Of a stretch of 64,000 nt of DNA, positions 32,926 to 42,992 are shown piece by piece (the first letter of the stretch is position 1; each line of letters begins with the position of its first letter). Origin of the DNA: Streptomyces sp. Ag109_O5-10 (GTDB lineage Bacteria; Actinomycetota; Actinomycetes; Streptomycetales; Streptomycetaceae); assembly GCF_900105755.1 (NCBI RefSeq), contig NZ_FNTQ01000001.1, forward strand, positions 2,108,001 to 2,172,000, read 5' to 3'. Under the pieces are notes generated by a model. The model was not told where the DNA came from. It made no database searches and saw only the letters and a list, made by a program, of their open reading frames with translations. The position numbers were made by a program, and so were the translations under genes.

Positions 32926-34434
32926 TCAGTTCAGCGAGCAGGCGCTGCCGTTCAGCGTGAAGGCGTACGGCGCCGAGTTGCTGCCGCGCCAGGTGCCGAG
33001 GAAGCCGAAGGACAGGGTGCCGTTCGCGGTGACCGTCTGGTTGTAGTCGGCGGCGTCGGCGGTGACCCGGCCGCCGTCCTGGCTGACGGTCGCGTCCCAC
33101 ATCTGGGTGACCTTCTGGCCGTCCCGGAAGGACCACTGGACCCGCCAGCCGGTCAGGGCCTGGGAGGTGGTGACGGTGACGGTGGACTGGAAGCCGTCGG
33201 TCCACTGGTTGACCAGGTCGTAGGAGACCTGGCAGGCGGCCGCCGCGGAGGTGGTGGGGTCGGCGGAGGCGGTGCCGTGGTGGCCGGTGCCCGCCGTGGC
33301 CGAGGAGGTGCCCTGGGGCTCCGGGTCGGGATTCCTGTGGCCCGGCTTCCCGGTGGCGGCCGAGGAGGAGGGGGCCGCGGAGGCGGACGTGGTGTGCGTG
33401 GCGGTCGGGTCGCCCGAAGGGACGTCGGCGGTGGGGTCGGCGACCGGCTGACGGTCGTCGCGGGAGGCGGCGGCCGTCTCGTCGCCGGAGCCGCCGCCCA
33501 TCGGCATCATCGACACGCCGAGCGCCACCAGCGAGATCAGCACCGCCGCACCGAGCAGACCGTGCCGCAGCACCTTGCCCCGGCCGCCGCTCTCCTTGGG
33601 GTCGCCGCCGTCGTTGTCCGCGGTGGCCGGGCGGCCCGCGACACCGAGCCGCACCTCGGCGGCGCGCCGGCGGCGCTCCAGGTAGGCGAGGCCGCCCCAG
33701 CCGATGACCCCGCCGGCGAGCGCCGCGGGCAGTCCGCCGCCGTGCAGCCGCAGACACGCGGCGGCCTCGGCGCACTGCACACAGGTGGCCAGGTGCCGGG
33801 AGAGGTCCTCGGGCGTGTCGGCGGCGGAGGACCGGGTGACCGCGTCGAGGAGCCGGGCGTAGCTGCGGCACTCGGCGGCCATCGGCGAGTCGAGATGGGC
33901 ACGGTGGCAGCGGTCGCGGAAGAGTGCGCGCACCTGCTCCAGTTCCTGGGCGACGACGGTCTGGTCGAGGCCGAGCCGGCGCGCCACCGAGGGCAGTGGC
34001 AGCGCCTCCACCTCGGCGAGCCACAGCAGCGAGGCGTCGGCCTCCTGCATGTCGCGCAGGCCGCGCAGCGCGACGGGCCGCTGCAGCGGCGGTCCCGTGT
34101 AGCGGGCGGCCTTCTCGGAGTTGAGCCACAGCCTGAGGTCCGGGTCGAGCTTGTGCCCGAGCCCGCCGGACTCCCAGCCGGCGGCCGTGTTGCGCACGGC
34201 GGTGAGCAGCAGCGGGATCATCGGGAGCCGGGCGGCGCGCCGTCCGGAGCTGCGGACCGGCGCGAAGTCCGACTCGCGGGCCTCGCGCATGCCGAGCGTG
34301 AAGGCCTCGGTGGCCAGTTGATTGGCCGTCAGAGAGCCGGACGTGCACAGGTCGGCGTAGGAGAGCACCGCGTCCCAGCATTCGGAGAACAGCGCTGACT
34401 CGGCGGCGTCCTGAGGGGTCGGCAGGTCGGGCAT
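32926..34434 (-). CDS. Sigma-like / anti-sigma-like / transmembrane / cellulose-binding (CBM2) fusion
   Basis: 502 residues. Residues about 10-180 resemble an ECF sigma factor (the region 4 helix SVARRLGLDQTVVAQELEQV is clear, region 2 weaker). Residues 205-232 contain HLATCVQC (H214, C218, C221), the HxxxCxxC core of zinc-binding anti-sigma domains. One membrane helix follows at about 291-311, then an 85-residue Ser/Thr/Pro linker, and an outside CBM2 carbohydrate-binding module (401-502) with two end cysteines and conserved tryptophans (NQWTDGFQ, ALTGWRVQWSF, LGTWRGSN). The design suggests a polysaccharide-sensing membrane regulator. The start is ATG 34434. No separate sigma or cellulase gene is adjacent. 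Confidence 0.88.
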   Translation of the reverse strand: MPDLPTPQDAAESALFSECWDAVLSYADLCTSGSLTANQLATEAFTLGMREARESDFAPVRSSGRRAARLPMIPLLLTAVRNTAAGWESGGLGHKLDPDLRLWLNSEKAARYTGPPLQRPVALRGLRDMQEADASLLWLAEVEALPLPSVARRLGLDQTVVAQELEQVRALFRDRCHRAHLDSPMAAECRSYARLLDAVTRSSAADTPEDLSRHLATCVQCAEAAACLRLHGGGLPAALAGGVIGWGGLAYLERRRRAAEVRLGVAGRPATADNDGGDPKESGGRGKVLRHGLLGAAVLISLVALGVSMMPMGGGSGDETAAASRDDRQPVADPTADVPSGDPTATHTTSASAAPSSSAATGKPGHRNPDPEPQGTSSATAGTGHHGTASADPTTSAAAACQVSYDLVNQWTDGFQSTVTVTTSQALTGWRVQWSFRDGQKVTQMWDATVSQDGGRVTADAADYNQTVTANGTLSFGFLGTWRGSNSAPYAFTLNGSACSLN

Positions 34435-34748
34435 GGGTCTCCTGCATCCAAAGCAAGGTCAACTCACCGTATCGGCAACGGAGTTGGGGGGAACCTCACG
34501 GCAGGGCCAGAGCTTTTCACGTCTCCTGCACAACTGACAAGCGGCGTGTGCGAAACCGCTTACCGGTGGTCGTGCCACGGATTTTCCCCGTCACCCGTAC
34601 CACCGGTCCCCGGTCTCACGTCAACTCCCGTGCCGGCCGGCCGGAAAGCGCGCTCGCGCCCGCCGCGGCCCACAACTCCGACCCCTAGTACGGACAGCGA
34701 CCGCGTTTCGACTCACCGTTCCCGAAAGTCACCTGCGCCCGTCCCGCG
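34435..34748. other. 314-bp intergenic stretch
   Basis: It lies between the start of the CBM2 fusion gene and the end of the radical SAM gene, both on the minus strand, and must hold the fusion gene promoter. I see no clear repeat, operator or small gene. Confidence 0.5.
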
Positions 34749-36068
34749 TCACACCTCCGTCGGTTCCCTGGCCGGCAGGCTGTCCATGAAGGAGCTGACG
34801 GAGAAGACGGCGCGGCCGGGGCCGGGCGGGCCGTAGCCGGGCGGGGAGGAGAGCCCGAAGTCCTCCATCGTCTGGCGGTAGGCCTGCAGCAGCCGGATGT
34901 GGTACTCCAGCGGGGCGCCCTGCGGGTTGGCCTTGCCGAGCGGGGTGGTCGGCTCCGGGCACCAGGTGGTGAAGCGGGGCGTGATGCCGTGGGACATGAA
35001 GAAGCGGAGCCCCTCGGTGGTCGACGCGATCGCCTCGTCGACGGTCTTGAACCCGAACGGCTCGGCCATCTCCACGCCGGCCACGAAGTTGGGGATCACG
35101 TTCCGCGCGCCGAAGATCTCTGCGGAGTCCAGAATCCGCCTGTGCCACTCGTCCCGGCCGACGTACCGCTCCTTGCCCGGGCAGTACATCTTGAACAGGT
35201 ACTCGTCCCACACCTCGTAGTTGGGGTGGTAGATCTGCACGCCGTAGTCCTTGAACCGCTGCACGTCGTCCCGCGGCAGCGCCTGCGCGACCACCTTGCC
35301 GATCCACCGGCCCGGGAACCGCTCCTCGATGGCCTTGGCGTAGTGCCCGTAGAAGTCGGCCTCGTCGCGCCCGGAGACGGTCTTGGTGATCGCGCCACCG
35401 GTGAGCGTGTAGGCGGTGGACACCTTCGCGGTGTCGTAGCGGTCGATGATCTCCAGGGCTTCGAGGACCTCCTCGACGTCCTTCACACCCGTGTACGGCC
35501 GCCCGGCCGCCTTGTGCTGGCGCCAGTTGTGGTTGATGTCGCAGTACTGGCACTCCTCCTTGGCGCCGAAGTACTGGCAGACCCGGAAGACGGTGAGGTA
35601 GATCAGGTAGCCCCACTGAATGGTCGGGGCGACCTCCATCACGGACTTCCCGTTGGAGAGCTTGTGCCGGTAGTACTCCGGCATGGGCGGCACGCCGACG
35701 TCGGCGATCCGCTTCCCGTCGAGGTAGAGCCCGAGCATGCCCTCCTCGTCCGCGGCCACCCGGTACGGCGAGGTGGGGTTCACGCGCACCGACACCACGG
35801 TCCGCCGCAGGTCGTACGGGCCCCCGGTGAGGATGATCTCCTCCGGCGGCCGGCGCAGCGCGGCCTCGCCCAGCTCGGGCAGGGTGCCGTGGTCGAAGGA
35901 GAAGATGAAGTACGACTTCGGCTTGACCTCGCCGCTCTCGTTGTCGCTCAGCGCGGAGGGGTCGAAGGCCACACCGCCCCGGAGCAGGTCCTCCTTGAAG
36001 ACGGCTTCCCGTGGTACGTGCGGGAACCTCTCCATCAGATCCTCGACCAGCGCGGTACGGCTGCCCAT
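34749..36068 (-). CDS. Radical SAM protein with unusual C-x8-C-x2-C cluster motif
   Basis: 439 residues from ATG 36068. The cluster motif is C164-x8-C173-x2-C176 (CQYFGAKEECQYCD) rather than the canonical CxxxCxxC, and it is preceded by 160 residues of unassigned sequence. The following TIM-barrel part has TLTGGAITKT (the GGE-like SAM-binding strand), NYEVWDEYLF and a C-terminal TTWCPEPTTPLG. The overall look is close to an actinobacterial radical SAM group sometimes found with nitrilase-superfamily genes, but no such genes lie here. The substrate is unknown. The next gene on the same strand is a PPOX protein 58 bp upstream, possibly co-transcribed. Confidence 0.85.
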   Translation of the reverse strand: MGSRTALVEDLMERFPHVPREAVFKEDLLRGGVAFDPSALSDNESGEVKPKSYFIFSFDHGTLPELGEAALRRPPEEIILTGGPYDLRRTVVSVRVNPTSPYRVAADEEGMLGLYLDGKRIADVGVPPMPEYYRHKLSNGKSVMEVAPTIQWGYLIYLTVFRVCQYFGAKEECQYCDINHNWRQHKAAGRPYTGVKDVEEVLEALEIIDRYDTAKVSTAYTLTGGAITKTVSGRDEADFYGHYAKAIEERFPGRWIGKVVAQALPRDDVQRFKDYGVQIYHPNYEVWDEYLFKMYCPGKERYVGRDEWHRRILDSAEIFGARNVIPNFVAGVEMAEPFGFKTVDEAIASTTEGLRFFMSHGITPRFTTWCPEPTTPLGKANPQGAPLEYHIRLLQAYRQTMEDFGLSSPPGYGPPGPGRAVFSVSSFMDSLPAREPTEV

Positions 36069-36126
36069 CCCGTGTCTCCTCCCGGCTCAGGCGTTCAGCT
36101 CCTCACGGTATGCCCCCGCCCCGCGG

Positions 36127-36801
36127 TCAGGCGTGCCGGGTCCCCTCTCGGCGCGCGATGTGTCCCGGTACGGGGGTGTTCGGGGGGAGTGCGGGGTCCG
36201 TCACCGGCGCACCCCAGGTCGAGGTCAGCGGCAGGACGCCGGCCCACAGCCCCAGTTCCGCGTCCGGTCCGTCGCCGTCCTCCGGCGCGCCGGTACGGAT
36301 CTTGACGGAGGCCTCTTCAAGGGAGAGGGCGAGGAGGGTGGTGGCGGCGAGTTCCCTGCGGTTCGGCAGCCGGGCGTAGGACCACTGGCCGGGGGCCGTG
36401 TGTTCGGTGAGCAGGCGCAGCCCCGCCAGCTTCTCCTCCGGGTCGGTCACCTTGCGGGCCGTGCCGTGGATCACCGCACTGCGGTAGTTGACGCCGTGCT
36501 CGAAGACGGACCGCGCCAGCACCAGGCCGTCGACGTGGGTCACGGTGACGCACAGCGGGGTCCCGCCCGCGAGGCTGCGGCTCGCCACCGAGCCGTGCAG
36601 GTACAGCTGCCGCTCGTCCCGCCCGTACACCGTGGGCACGACCAGCGGCCGCCCCTCGACCACCACCCCCAGATGGCAGACGAACCCGGCGTCGAGGATC
36701 GCCTCCAGATCGGCCCGGTCGAGGCTGCCCTGCTCGCGCAGCCGGCGATGGCGGGTGAGCTCGGTGACCGGAAGGCGCGGGGGCAGCGGGTCGGGCGTCA
36801 T
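36127..36801 (-). CDS. Pyridoxamine-5'-phosphate-oxidase-family flavin-binding protein
   Basis: 224 residues from ATG 36801. A split-barrel flavin fold: GFVCHLGVVVEGRPLVVPTVYG and LYLHGSVASRSL are typical of the PNPOx-like/FMN-binding group that acts on the flavin, F420 or haem-related small molecules, not true PdxH. The frame has FEHGVNYRSAVIHGTARKV and a C-terminal strand region. Both strand and spacing allow one transcript with the radical SAM gene. No transmembrane segment or signal. The substrate is unknown. Confidence 0.85.
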   Translation of the reverse strand: MTPDPLPPRLPVTELTRHRRLREQGSLDRADLEAILDAGFVCHLGVVVEGRPLVVPTVYGRDERQLYLHGSVASRSLAGGTPLCVTVTHVDGLVLARSVFEHGVNYRSAVIHGTARKVTDPEEKLAGLRLLTEHTAPGQWSYARLPNRRELAATTLLALSLEEASVKIRTGAPEDGDGPDAELGLWAGVLPLTSTWGAPVTDPALPPNTPVPGHIARREGTRHA

Positions 36802-36906
36802 ACCCGCAAACTACCGATATCGCGACTTGATGACCATACGATCGATGATCACAGCAATGAGGAACGCACGAGACTACGAAATCCGCAGCCCCAGCGCGTC
36901 AGGTTC

Positions 36907-37974
36907 TCAGCTGCCGGCAGCCCGCCGCGTCGACTCCCGCAGCACCACATGCGTCCCCAGTACCAGATGCTGTCCGTCCGGCAGCTCGTCACGGTGCAGG
37001 GCGAGGCGGACGGCGGCACGGCCCAGTTCCTCCTGGGGTACGTGGACCGTGGTGAGGGTCGGGTAGACGTCGCGGGCGACCGGGATGTCGTCGTAGCCGG
37101 CCACGGCGATGTCGTCGGGGATGCGGCGGCCGGACTCCCGCAGGGCCTGGATCACGCCGGTGGCGATCATGTCGGTGGCCGCGAAGATCGCGGTGAAGTC
37201 GCGCCCGGAGGCGAGGAGTTCACGGGTCGCCCGGTAGCCGTAGGAGCGGGAGAAGACGCCGTCGAGGACGAGGCCGGGGTCCAGGGCGAGGCCGAGGAGT
37301 TCGTGGGCGCGGGTGAAGCCGGCGACGCGCTGGGCACTGGTGGAAAGGCCGGGGACCCGCCCGAGGTAGGCGATGCGCCGGTGGCCGCCGGAGAGGAGGT
37401 GGCCGGTGAGGGCGAAGGCGCCGCCCTCGTTGTCGTAGTCGACGACCGTGGCCGGGACGCCGGGGCCGAGCGGCGGGCGGCCGACGAGCACCAGCCGGGA
37501 GCCGGACCGGTCCAGGGCGTGCGCGAAGTGGGTCATCCGGTCGTGGTAGGCCTTGTCCTTAAGGGCGCCGCCCACCACGATCACCGCGTCGGCCCGCTGT
37601 TCCCGCATGGTCTCCACTACGGCGAGGATGCGGCGCGGGTCGCCGTGCGTGGTGCACAGCATGCACAGCCGGCCCTCCGCCGAGGCCTGCTCCTCGACCC
37701 CGCGGGCGATGTGCGCGTAGAAAGGGCCGGTGACGTCGTCGACGACGCACGCGACCGTGTTGTTGGTGGCGCCGCCGAGGGCGCGGGCGTGCGCGTTGAC
37801 CACGTAGTCCAGCTCGTGCATGGCCTTCAGGACCCGGGCACGGGTGGCCGCGGCCACCGGGTAGGTGCCGCCGAGGACCCGGGAGACGGTCGACGCGGAG
37901 ACCCCGGCCCGCGCGGCCACGTCCCGTACCGTCGAGGCGTCCCCGGTCGGCGCCGGCTGCGTCCGCTTCGCCAC
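36907..37974 (-). CDS. LacI-family transcriptional regulator
   Basis: 355 residues from GTG 37974. HTH: STVRDVAARAGVSASTVSRV, hinge ALGGATNNTVACVV, and a PBP1-like sensor with TGPFYAHIARGVEE, AAVAGYDDIPVARD-type late motif (reads VAGYDDIPVARDVYPTLTT) and a final SxTTVHVPQEELGRAAV segment. It lies next to the 2-hydroxyacid dehydrogenase gene, same strand, 71 bp downstream of it, and may control that gene and the divergent alditol oxidase. The ligand is probably a sugar or polyol. Confidence 0.9.
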   Translation of the reverse strand: MAKRTQPAPTGDASTVRDVAARAGVSASTVSRVLGGTYPVAAATRARVLKAMHELDYVVNAHARALGGATNNTVACVVDDVTGPFYAHIARGVEEQASAEGRLCMLCTTHGDPRRILAVVETMREQRADAVIVVGGALKDKAYHDRMTHFAHALDRSGSRLVLVGRPPLGPGVPATVVDYDNEGGAFALTGHLLSGGHRRIAYLGRVPGLSTSAQRVAGFTRAHELLGLALDPGLVLDGVFSRSYGYRATRELLASGRDFTAIFAATDMIATGVIQALRESGRRIPDDIAVAGYDDIPVARDVYPTLTTVHVPQEELGRAAVRLALHRDELPDGQHLVLGTHVVLRESTRRAAGS

Positions 37975-38045
37975 CGCTCGGCTCCCCTTCGTCAGGTGTT
38001 CAGGTCACCCTACGAGGCGGCCGGGGACGCCGGGCGGACGGCCCG

Positions 38046-39053
38046 TCACGCGGTCCGCTCCAGGGCCGTGTGGTCGATGGCGTGCCGGAGGCCGGCACCG
38101 GTGAGCAGCCGGCCGGCCTCCTCGACGACGGTGCGGCCGAGCCGTGCCAGCTCGTTGCCCTGCGAGCCGGCCAGGTGCGGGGTGAGGAAGGCGTTCGGGA
38201 GGTCGAAGAGGGGGGAGTCGGCGGGCAGCGGCTCCGGGTCGGTCACGTCGAGGATCGCGGTCAGGCGGCCGGTGCGCAGCTCCTCGACGAGGGCGTCGTG
38301 GTCGACGAGGGAGCCGCGCGCGGTGTTGATCAGCACCGATCCGTCCGGCATCAGGGCGAGTTCGCGGGCACCGAGCAGGTGCCGGGTCTCCGGGGTCTGG
38401 GGGGCGTGCACGGTGACGACGTCCGAGGTGCGCAGCAGGTCGTCGAGGGGCAGCAGGGGGACGCCGAGCCGGGCGGCCTCCGCCTCGTCCACATAGGGGT
38501 CGGAGAGGGCGGCCGACAGGTCGTGGGGGCGCAGGAGTTCGATCAGGCGGCGGCCGATGCGGGAGGCGCCGACGATGCCGACCCTGCGGTGTAAGTTGCC
38601 GACGCCGGGGACGATGCCGCCGTAGGGGAAGGCGCGGCGGGTGCGCAGCTGGTCGCGGAAGGCGAAGACGTCCTTCCCGGTGAGCAGGATCATCGCCAGG
38701 GTGTACTCGGCGACCGGCAGCGCGTTGGCGGCCGCGGCCGAGGAGACGACGATGCCGCGCCGCCACACCTCGGGCGTGGTGAAGCCCTTGACCGAGCCGG
38801 CCGCGTGCAGCACCGCCCGAAGTTTCGGCGCCGCGTCCAGGGCTGCCGCGTCCAGGACCGGGCAGCCCCAGCCGGTGACCAGGACCTCGGTGCGGGCGAG
38901 GGTCTCCCGTACCCGGGGGTCGGTGAAGTCCTGCGCCACCAGAGTGGGATCGATTTCTACGTGCTCGCACAGCCGCGCGAGCACCTCCGGCGGGAAGATG
39001 TGCGGCATGTTCTGGGCAGTCATGGCGAACAGTGCCTGGAGACGCTCGGGCAA
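38046..39053 (-). CDS. D-isomer-specific 2-hydroxyacid dehydrogenase family protein
   Basis: 335 residues from TTG 39053, supported by GGAAGGT 7-8 bp upstream; ATG 39023 is the alternative but has no ribosome site. The NAD-binding domain has VGIVGASRIGRRLIELLRPH, an atypical Rossmann motif with GAS-R-IG, then INTARGSLVDHDAL (catalytic Arg), DVTDPEPLP (Glu), and the catalytic His in LTPHLAGSQG. It oxidises or reduces a 2-hydroxy/2-keto acid, cytoplasmic. Divergent from alditol oxidase and upstream of a LacI gene, it may act on sugar acids made from polyols. SerA is unlikely, since no ACT or ASB domain is present. Confidence 0.88.
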   Translation of the reverse strand: MPERLQALFAMTAQNMPHIFPPEVLARLCEHVEIDPTLVAQDFTDPRVRETLARTEVLVTGWGCPVLDAAALDAAPKLRAVLHAAGSVKGFTTPEVWRRGIVVSSAAAANALPVAEYTLAMILLTGKDVFAFRDQLRTRRAFPYGGIVPGVGNLHRRVGIVGASRIGRRLIELLRPHDLSAALSDPYVDEAEAARLGVPLLPLDDLLRTSDVVTVHAPQTPETRHLLGARELALMPDGSVLINTARGSLVDHDALVEELRTGRLTAILDVTDPEPLPADSPLFDLPNAFLTPHLAGSQGNELARLGRTVVEEAGRLLTGAGLRHAIDHTALERTA

Positions 39054-39121
39054 GGAGGTGACCTTCCGCCTCGGTGACGCACGGATAGCAACCGGTCTCT
39101 ACAGTAGGTCTCGGCCAATGA

Positions 39122-40483
<1,362 letters not shown>

Positions 40484-40518
40484 CCGACTTAATCAAACCC
40501 TTAGCGTAATGCCTTGTC

Positions 40519-40530
40519 GAAAGCGCTTCC
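40519..40530. promoter_or_regulatory. LacI-type box before ROK gene
   Basis: GAAAGCGCTTCC, near-palindromic, matches the general LacI-family box (GAAAGCGCTTTC). It lies 33 bp or less before the ROK start, in the 68-bp gap after the alditol oxidase gene. Confidence 0.65.
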
Positions 40531-40551
40531 CAGGCCATAGCGTTGCCCCGC

Positions 40552-41787
40552 GTGAAGCACACATCACGTGACATCCGCACCGCCAACCGCTACGAGGTAC
40601 TGCGGCACATCATCGCCGAGTCTCCCACCTCCCGGCAGGAGCTGGCGGCCGTCACCGGGCTGAGCCTGGCCACGGTCGCCACCCTCGTCGGGGAGCTGCT
40701 GGAGCTGCGGATGATCACGGAGGTCGGCTTCGAGGACTCGGCGGGCGGCCGGCCCCGGGGACTCGTCGCGGTCAACGCCTCGGGGGGCGCGCTGATCGGC
40801 GTCGACATAGCCGAGACGTACGTGCACGTCGAGCTGTTCGACCTCGCCCTGAACGTGCTGGCCCGCGCCGAGGAGGACATGCGCCCCGGCGAGAACCGGC
40901 CGGAGCAGGTGGTGGGCCAGGTGGCGGCCACGGTCGGCACGGTGGTGGCGCAGGCCGGGATCGAGGGCGCGCGGGTGCTGGGCGTCGGGGTGAGCGTGCC
41001 GGGTCAGGTGGACCGGGCCACCGGCATCGCCGAGTACGCGCCCAACTGGGACTGGCACGACGTGCCGTTGCTCGACCTGCTCGCCGAACACATCGCCTAC
41101 CCCATTCACCTGGACAACCCGCTGCGGGCCTGCGCGGTGGCCGAGCAGTGGTTCGGGGCGGCGCGGGGCCGCGGGGACACCGTGGTGGTGAACCTCGGCA
41201 CCGGGGTCGGGGCCGGGCTCGCGCTCGGCGGCGGCCTGCACCGGGGGGTCAGCAACAGCGCCGGGGAGTGGGGCCACACGACGCTCGTGCTGGACGGGCG
41301 CCCGTGCCACTGCGGCAACCGCGGCTGCGTCGAGACGTACGTGGGCGCCCCCGGCATCATGCTCAACCTCCGGGAGGCGAGCCCGCAGAGCCCGCTGCTG
41401 CACCCGGACGACCAGACGGCCACCGTGGGCGCACTGGCCCGGGGCCTGGCGGACGGCGATCCGGTCGCGGTCGCGGTCGTACGGGACACGGCCCGGTACA
41501 TCGGCGCCGGGATCGCCAACCTGGTCAATCTGCTCAACCCCGAACTGGTCGTGCTCAGCAGCTGGGTGGCCCGCGGACTCGGCGAGCCGCTGCTGGCCGA
41601 GGTGCGCGAGGCGGTCCGGCGGCACGCGCTCGGACGGCCGTTCGCCGCCACCGAGATCGTCCTCTCCCCCATCCCGACCGACCCGGTCTGCCTCGGCGCG
41701 GCCACGTTCGCCCTGGAGGGCGCGCTGCGGTCGGTGGGCCTGCGCAACGGCGGACGGCCGGGCCGCACCGTGCCGGCCGCCCGCTGA
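40552..41787 (+). CDS. ROK-family transcriptional regulator
   Basis: 411 residues from GTG 40552; TTG 40543 is equally possible. The N-terminal winged HTH reads NRYEVLRHIIAESPTSRQEL then TGLSLATVATLVGELLELR. The ROK fold follows: ATP-site-like VNLGTGVGAGLALGGGLHRG, and the zinc motif HC..CHCGNRGCVE (GRPCHCGNRGCVETY). As a full-length regulator of the NagC/XylR type it should bind a sugar or sugar phosphate. A LacI-type box lies at its promoter, and alditol oxidase ends 68 bp upstream on the same strand, so it may share that transcript or be controlled by the nearby LacI protein. Confidence 0.9.
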   Translation: MKHTSRDIRTANRYEVLRHIIAESPTSRQELAAVTGLSLATVATLVGELLELRMITEVGFEDSAGGRPRGLVAVNASGGALIGVDIAETYVHVELFDLALNVLARAEEDMRPGENRPEQVVGQVAATVGTVVAQAGIEGARVLGVGVSVPGQVDRATGIAEYAPNWDWHDVPLLDLLAEHIAYPIHLDNPLRACAVAEQWFGAARGRGDTVVVNLGTGVGAGLALGGGLHRGVSNSAGEWGHTTLVLDGRPCHCGNRGCVETYVGAPGIMLNLREASPQSPLLHPDDQTATVGALARGLADGDPVAVAVVRDTARYIGAGIANLVNLLNPELVVLSSWVARGLGEPLLAEVREAVRRHALGRPFAATEIVLSPIPTDPVCLGAATFALEGALRSVGLRNGGRPGRTVPAAR

Positions 41788-41850
41788 CCGCCTCCGCCTT
41801 CCCGGCCGTCGATCCGGTCCGCCCGGCCGTGGACGCCGCCGTCCAGGTGA

Positions 41851-41883
41851 TCGATTAGTCCACATCGCCCGTCGATTAGTCCA
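41851..41883. promoter_or_regulatory. Two identical 12-bp direct repeats spaced 21 bp
   Basis: TCGATTAGTCCA occurs at 41851-41862 and 41872-41883. The 21-bp period, two turns of the helix, puts both on one face of the DNA, as expected for cooperative protein binding. They lie between the ROK gene and the ABC-2 exporter operon, about 107 bp before the first ABC start. Confidence 0.7.
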
Positions 41884-41989
41884 TTGCCGGGCTACTCGGC
41901 GCTCTGCGACCGTCGTGGCGTATCCGCGGCCGGTCGGCCTCCCAAGCCGACCGGCCGTACGTCGTGCACGGAACGAGGGAGTACCCAGC

Positions 41990-42991
41990 GTGGCCGGAAC
42001 CATCGAGGTCCGCGGTCTGTCCCGCACCTTCCACACCACCGTCCGGCGCCCCGGTTTCGCGGGCGCCCTGCGGTCCCTGGTCAACCCCGAACGCGTCGAG
42101 AAGCAGGCGGTCTCCGAGATCACCTTCGACGTCGCCCCGGGCGAACTCCTCGCCCTGCTCGGCCCGAACGGCGCGGGCAAGTCGACCACCATCAAGATGC
42201 TCACCGGGATCCTCACCCCGACCGCCGGCGAGGCCCGGGTCGCGGGCGTGGTGCCGTACCGGGAACGGGAGCGCAACGCCCGCAACATCGGGGCGGTGTT
42301 CGGGCAGCGGACCCAGCTGTGGTGGGACCTGCCGGTGCGGGAGTCGTTCGCGATCCTGCGGGACATCTACGAGGTGCCGAAGGCCGAACACGCGGCACGC
42401 CTGCGGGAGTTCGACGACCTCCTCGAACTCTCCGCCTTCTGGGACACCCGGGTGCGGCACCTCTCGCTCGGCCAGCGGGTGCGCTGCGACCTGGCCGCCG
42501 CCCTGCTGCACGACCCGCCGGTCGTCTTCCTGGACGAGCCGACCATCGGCATGGACGTGGTGGTGAAGGAGCAGGTCCGCGAGTTCCTGCGCTACCAGGT
42601 GGCCGAGCGCGGCCGTACCGTCCTGCTCACCACGCACGACATGACCGAGGTCGAGCGGCTCGCCGAGCGGGTGGTGCTGGTCAACCACGGGCGGCTGGTG
42701 CTGGACGGCACCCTGGACGAGATGCGCCGCCGGTTCGGCTCGACCTGGCAGGTGCGGGCCACCCTCGCCGACGCGCACACCCCGGTCGGCCCGCTGCCCG
42801 GCATCGCCCTGCTCCACCGGGAGGGCCCGCAGGTGGTGTTCGGCCCGGACGGCGCCGCGGCGCCCACGGTCCACGAGGCACTGAAACAGGTCATCGAGCG
42901 GTACGAGGTGACCGGCGTGGCGGTGGACGAGGCGGACCTGGAGGACGTCATGCGGGCGGCCTACGCGCAGGCGAAGGCCGAGGCGGTCTGA
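41990..42991 (+). CDS. ABC-2 type exporter, ATP-binding protein
   Basis: 333 residues from GTG 41990 (GAGGGAG 8 bp upstream); the upstream in-frame part lacks domain character. Walker A LLGPNGAGKSTTIKML, signature LSLGQRVRCDLA, Walker B VVFLDEPTIGMD, H-loop TTHDM. A C-terminal extension of about 90 residues is typical of DrrA/NatA-like exporters. It is the first gene of a three-gene operon with two DUF990/ABC-2 permeases (1-bp and 5-bp gaps). Systems of this build have been linked to export of toxic cations or drugs; the substrate here is unknown. Confidence 0.92.
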   Translation: MAGTIEVRGLSRTFHTTVRRPGFAGALRSLVNPERVEKQAVSEITFDVAPGELLALLGPNGAGKSTTIKMLTGILTPTAGEARVAGVVPYRERERNARNIGAVFGQRTQLWWDLPVRESFAILRDIYEVPKAEHAARLREFDDLLELSAFWDTRVRHLSLGQRVRCDLAAALLHDPPVVFLDEPTIGMDVVVKEQVREFLRYQVAERGRTVLLTTHDMTEVERLAERVVLVNHGRLVLDGTLDEMRRRFGSTWQVRATLADAHTPVGPLPGIALLHREGPQVVFGPDGAAAPTVHEALKQVIERYEVTGVAVDEADLEDVMRAAYAQAKAEAV

Positions 42992-42992
42992 G

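Noticed and set aside
32813..34462. Minus-strand frame of 549 codons overlapping the CBM2 fusion gene in another frame
   Set aside because: Arg/Pro-rich shadow frame; the correct frame has the zinc motif and CBM2.
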